From NCBI GenBank assembly GCA_963783445.1, contig CAWANP010000003.1:248001-312000 (forward strand): 64,000 nt of DNA. The letters are read 5' to 3'. Origin of the DNA: CAWANP01 sp963783445 (GTDB lineage Bacteria > Chloroflexota > Anaerolineae > JAAYZQ01). Of this stretch, positions 61,571-64,000 are shown one piece after another (position 1 is the first letter of the stretch; each line of letters starts with the position of its first letter). The notes under the pieces were generated by a model. The model ran no database searches, had not been told where the DNA came from, and saw only the letters and a list, made by a program, of their open reading frames with translations. Position numbers and translations under genes: made by a program.

Positions 61571-63493
61571 TCAACGCAAGACCCGCTGGTCACCCACGCG
61601 ACGCGTGACCCTCTTTTCATCCAGATAGCCCAGCAAGGCCAAGGCATACTTGCGGCTCGTCTGGAAGATGTCCCGGACCTGGGCCACAGTAATGGTATTG
61701 TGTTCCTCCAGATGAACCACTATCTGGGCCTTCATCTCTTCATAGGTCTCGGTCAGAAGAACAACGTCTTCGTTGAGCTTGACCAACTGGCCCTGTTCGA
61801 TGAGGGAGTTCAGGACCTCGCCGCCAATCTGGTCCTCACACTGAGCTACTGAGGGAGTAGTGTAGGGCGTTTGGCGAAAAGTGTAGAGCAGATAATCAAC
61901 AGCTTGTTGCTGTTGTGGTGAGAGGGTTGGCTGGTGGGTGGTCAAACCGACTCGGTCTGCGGTAGGCCCGGCCTCGGAGAGCCAGCCTTCCTCCATTGCC
62001 TGGCCCAGCATCTCGTTGAAAAGCCTGGGTGTCAAGGTCGGAAGGTAGCGCGCCAGTCGGCTCTTGACCTCCTCGCGAGGCATACCAGCCCGCAGGGGAA
62101 ACTGGCGATGGTAGGCGGCCAAGAGGGCCTGCATCCGTTCCCTCTGCGAACCCCAGCCCGAGCGGCTAATCAGAAAGCTGGAATCCGAATAGGTGAAGGC
62201 AGGCTTTGAACCATCGAGTACCAGGGCCTGGCCCTCCTCTACGAGCAATAGCAGTGAATCCTTTGCTTGCTGCCGCGCGAGACTTGCTTGGCCTAGCAGA
62301 TCTCGCACCTCACATGGCTGATATCTCTCCAGAGCCTGCAACAGGATCTCCTCTGGCGAGCCGTGGGCCAGCGTCTCTAATCTTTCAAGCACCTCAGCCC
62401 GGAAGCGACGATGGCGACGCCCAGGGAAGGGGTTGACGACGATGCCTCCGCCAACAGTTACGCTGGGTGATGGCCGGCGAATGATGTACCGATCGCCCTT
62501 GACCAGGGCCACAGGCTTTTCCAGGCGGATTTGCACCCAGCCTTCGTCTCCGGGTGCCAGGACCTTCTCGCCAAGCAGACGTACCCTGGCTGGGGTCTCG
62601 GCAGCCCCGCTAAAGAAATCTACCTCGGCATTGTGTTTCAGTGGGAGAGGCGAGTCCTCCAGGTAGCGCAGGTGGCAGTCTACCAGCGTCGTCGGTCGCA
62701 GCCAGCCCGGCGTCGTTACGATGTCCCCACGAGTGACGTCGTCTATGCTCACTCCCGTCAGGTTGATGGCGGCGCGGCTTCCGGGTATGGCGTCCTCGAT
62801 CGCCTGCTTGTGGGTTTGCAGCCCCCGGATGCGAGCTTTGAGTCCTGAAGGTTGGATCTCTACTTCTTGGCCGGTCTTGAGCGTGCCTTCACTGAGCGTA
62901 CCAGTGACCACAGTACCAAAACCGGCAATGGTGAATACACGATCCACAGGCAGTCGAGGGCGTCCTATATCGCGGCGGGGTGCGCTCGTGGCCAGGTATC
63001 GGTCCAGTTCGGCCATCAACGTTTCGAGTCCCTCTCCCGTGCGTCCCGAGCAGCGCACCATGGCTGCCCCGTCCAGCACTGTGCCCTCCAACACTTCCAA
63101 AAGATCCGCTTCTACCAGCTCCAGCCAGTCTTCGTCCTCGGCCATGTCCACTTTGGTCAGCGCCACGATACCGCCTGGCACCTGGAGCAGATCAAGAATG
63201 GCCAGGTGCTCGCGGGTCTGGGGCATCACCCCTTCGTCGGCAGCTACCACAAAGAGAGCAGCATCTATTCCCCCTACGCCGGCCAGCATGTTCTTGACAA
63301 AGTCTTTGTGACCCGGTACGTCTATAATGCCGACCCGTTCGCCACTGGGCAATGTCAGCCAGGCGAAACCCAGGTCAATGGTCATCTCCCGCTCCTTTTC
63401 TTCCTTGAGCCGGTCTGGATCGATCCCGGTCAAGGCATGAACGAGCGTAGACTTGCCATGGTCCACATGACCTGCTGTCCCAATTACGCGCAT
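61571..63493 (-). CDS. selB: Selenocysteine-specific elongation factor SelB
   Basis: 640 residues. GTPase domain with G1 GTAGHVDHGKSTLVHALTGI, the SelB-type KEEKEREMTIDLGFAWL, G3 DVPGHKDFVKNMLAG and G4 TKVD. Then domains II-III (FTIAGFGTVVTGTLSEGTLK, DVTRGDIVTTPGWLRPTTLV) and four C-terminal winged helices that bind the SECIS hairpin. This delivers Sec-tRNA at UGA, so the organism probably makes selenoproteins. No selA, selC or selD and no clear UGA-selenocysteine gene lies in this window. It follows the coiled-coil gene by 2 nt. Confidence 0.97.
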   Translation of the reverse strand: MRVIGTAGHVDHGKSTLVHALTGIDPDRLKEEKEREMTIDLGFAWLTLPSGERVGIIDVPGHKDFVKNMLAGVGGIDAALFVVAADEGVMPQTREHLAILDLLQVPGGIVALTKVDMAEDEDWLELVEADLLEVLEGTVLDGAAMVRCSGRTGEGLETLMAELDRYLATSAPRRDIGRPRLPVDRVFTIAGFGTVVTGTLSEGTLKTGQEVEIQPSGLKARIRGLQTHKQAIEDAIPGSRAAINLTGVSIDDVTRGDIVTTPGWLRPTTLVDCHLRYLEDSPLPLKHNAEVDFFSGAAETPARVRLLGEKVLAPGDEGWVQIRLEKPVALVKGDRYIIRRPSPSVTVGGGIVVNPFPGRRHRRFRAEVLERLETLAHGSPEEILLQALERYQPCEVRDLLGQASLARQQAKDSLLLLVEEGQALVLDGSKPAFTYSDSSFLISRSGWGSQRERMQALLAAYHRQFPLRAGMPREEVKSRLARYLPTLTPRLFNEMLGQAMEEGWLSEAGPTADRVGLTTHQPTLSPQQQQAVDYLLYTFRQTPYTTPSVAQCEDQIGGEVLNSLIEQGQLVKLNEDVVLLTETYEEMKAQIVVHLEEHNTITVAQVRDIFQTSRKYALALLGYLDEKRVTRRVGDQRVLR

Positions 63494-63495
63494 GA

Positions 63496-64000
63496 TTATT
63501 CCTTCTTGGGCCGCTCCTCGAGCATCTGGGTCATTTCACCCAACCACCGGCGCGATTCCTGGGTCTGGTAGGTGATCTGCGATTCCAGGAATTTCCACGC
63601 CGCCTCGATCTCTATCCAGTGTCGCTCCAGCCGACCTTCTAGTTCAAGAACCCGAGCGCCAGCCTGCTGGTTGTGTTTGGTCTGTTCGCCCCATTGATGG
63701 TCCCAACGGAGAAGCTCTTTTCTCCACCGCTTTTCGGTTTCTTCCTGGCTCTCCTCCAGTTGGCGTTTCTGACGTTCCTCGCTCAGGCGCTGCAATTCGG
63801 ATACCTGGGTTTGCTCTCGCCGGATCTGTTCCTGGAAACGCTCCACGTTGTTGACCACCTGGCGGTCCTGGCGGAATGCTTCCGTGAACTCCCGGATGCG
63901 GGCGGAATGCTCGTCCACCTTTTTTACCTGTACCTCCAGAGTCTCGATCCACTCTGCCATCTGGCGTTTAGCCTGTTCTGTTTCCAGCAATTGTCCTTCG
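63496..64000 (-). CDS. Coiled-coil protein, partial
   Basis: The last 168 residues of a gene that begins beyond 64000. The sequence is nearly all helical and charged (EEQLL-like start, FRQDRQVVNNVERFQEQIRR, EESQEETEKRWRKELLRWDH), ending in a Trp-rich segment (RHWIEIEAAWKFLESQITYQ). I see no enzymatic motif. Its stop lies 2 nt before the selB ATG, so it may be co-transcribed. Function unknown. Confidence 0.7.
   Translation of the reverse strand, partial: EGQLLETEQAKRQMAEWIETLEVQVKKVDEHSARIREFTEAFRQDRQVVNNVERFQEQIRREQTQVSELQRLSEERQKRQLEESQEETEKRWRKELLRWDHQWGEQTKHNQQAGARVLELEGRLERHWIEIEAAWKFLESQITYQTQESRRWLGEMTQMLEERPKKE

Noticed and set aside
1..64000. tRNA, rRNA, tmRNA or RNase P RNA genes
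   Set aside because: I looked for T-arm-like GGTTCRAATCC sequences and conserved RNA cores on both strands and found none. A covariance-model search would be more reliable.

Overview
The window is 64 kb of GC-rich bacterial DNA, with almost all genes on the minus strand up to about 52.5 kb. The gene set fits an environmental Chloroflexota (Anaerolineae-like) genome: a ferredoxin-dependent 2-oxoacid oxidoreductase with Hdr-type proteins, secreted repeat proteins, an ECF sigma/anti-sigma/polymer-forming-protein module, selB and tandem clpB/clpC. This placement is inferred from content, since there is no rRNA gene here. Promoters resemble sigma70 sites (TTGACA - 16 to 18 nt - TATAAT) and many starts are GTG or TTG behind strong GGAGG sites. 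I found no tRNA, rRNA, CRISPR array, transposase or prophage.

Layout. 1-0.5 kb: end of a nucleotide-sugar dehydrogenase. 0.6-9.4 kb: one operon for a 2-oxoglutarate-type:ferredoxin oxidoreductase (korD, korA, fused korBC), a giant HdrA-like flavoprotein with a GltD/NfnB-type module inside it, an MvhD-like protein and an HdrC-HdrB-like CCG protein. 9.5-11.8 kb: sucCD, which would use the succinyl-CoA. 12-14.2 kb: a lipoprotein and a secreted four-repeat protein. 14.4-29.5 kb: a cell-surface glycan locus (flippase-like protein, two radical SAM enzymes, methyltransferases, five glycosyltransferases, a large membrane protein) holding one methyltransferase pseudogene. 29.5-34.5 kb: mixed housekeeping and unknown genes. 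34.5-40.3 kb: a run of envelope-associated genes, including a membrane-anchored protein with about seven OB-like domains beside a TctA-like permease. 40.5-43.3 kb: ECF sigma factor, zinc-finger anti-sigma factor and a bactofilin-like membrane protein. 43.6-47.8 kb: an island of HNH nuclease, AbiE and a Phd/PIN toxin-antitoxin pair. 48-52.5 kb: rnhB, rplS, a cold-shock protein and gyrA. 52.5-64 kb: sixA, clpB, clpC, an acetyltransferase, a sortase, a nitrilase-family hydrolase, selB and a coiled-coil protein.

Two points affect how everything else is read. First, about a dozen otherwise well conserved genes are broken by frameshifts, and nearly all are single extra bases whose removal restores the family sequence. 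They look like sequence errors rather than decay, and I give the repaired extents. The methyltransferase remnant at 16.9-17.4 kb is different: it has lost its whole catalytic middle. Second, an 18-nt tandem repeat occurs at three places within 6 kb, once in frame inside the ferredoxin gene korD.

The most interesting systems are the Hdr/NfnB-like fusion tied to 2-oxoacid oxidation, and the OB-repeat/TctA-like envelope cluster.
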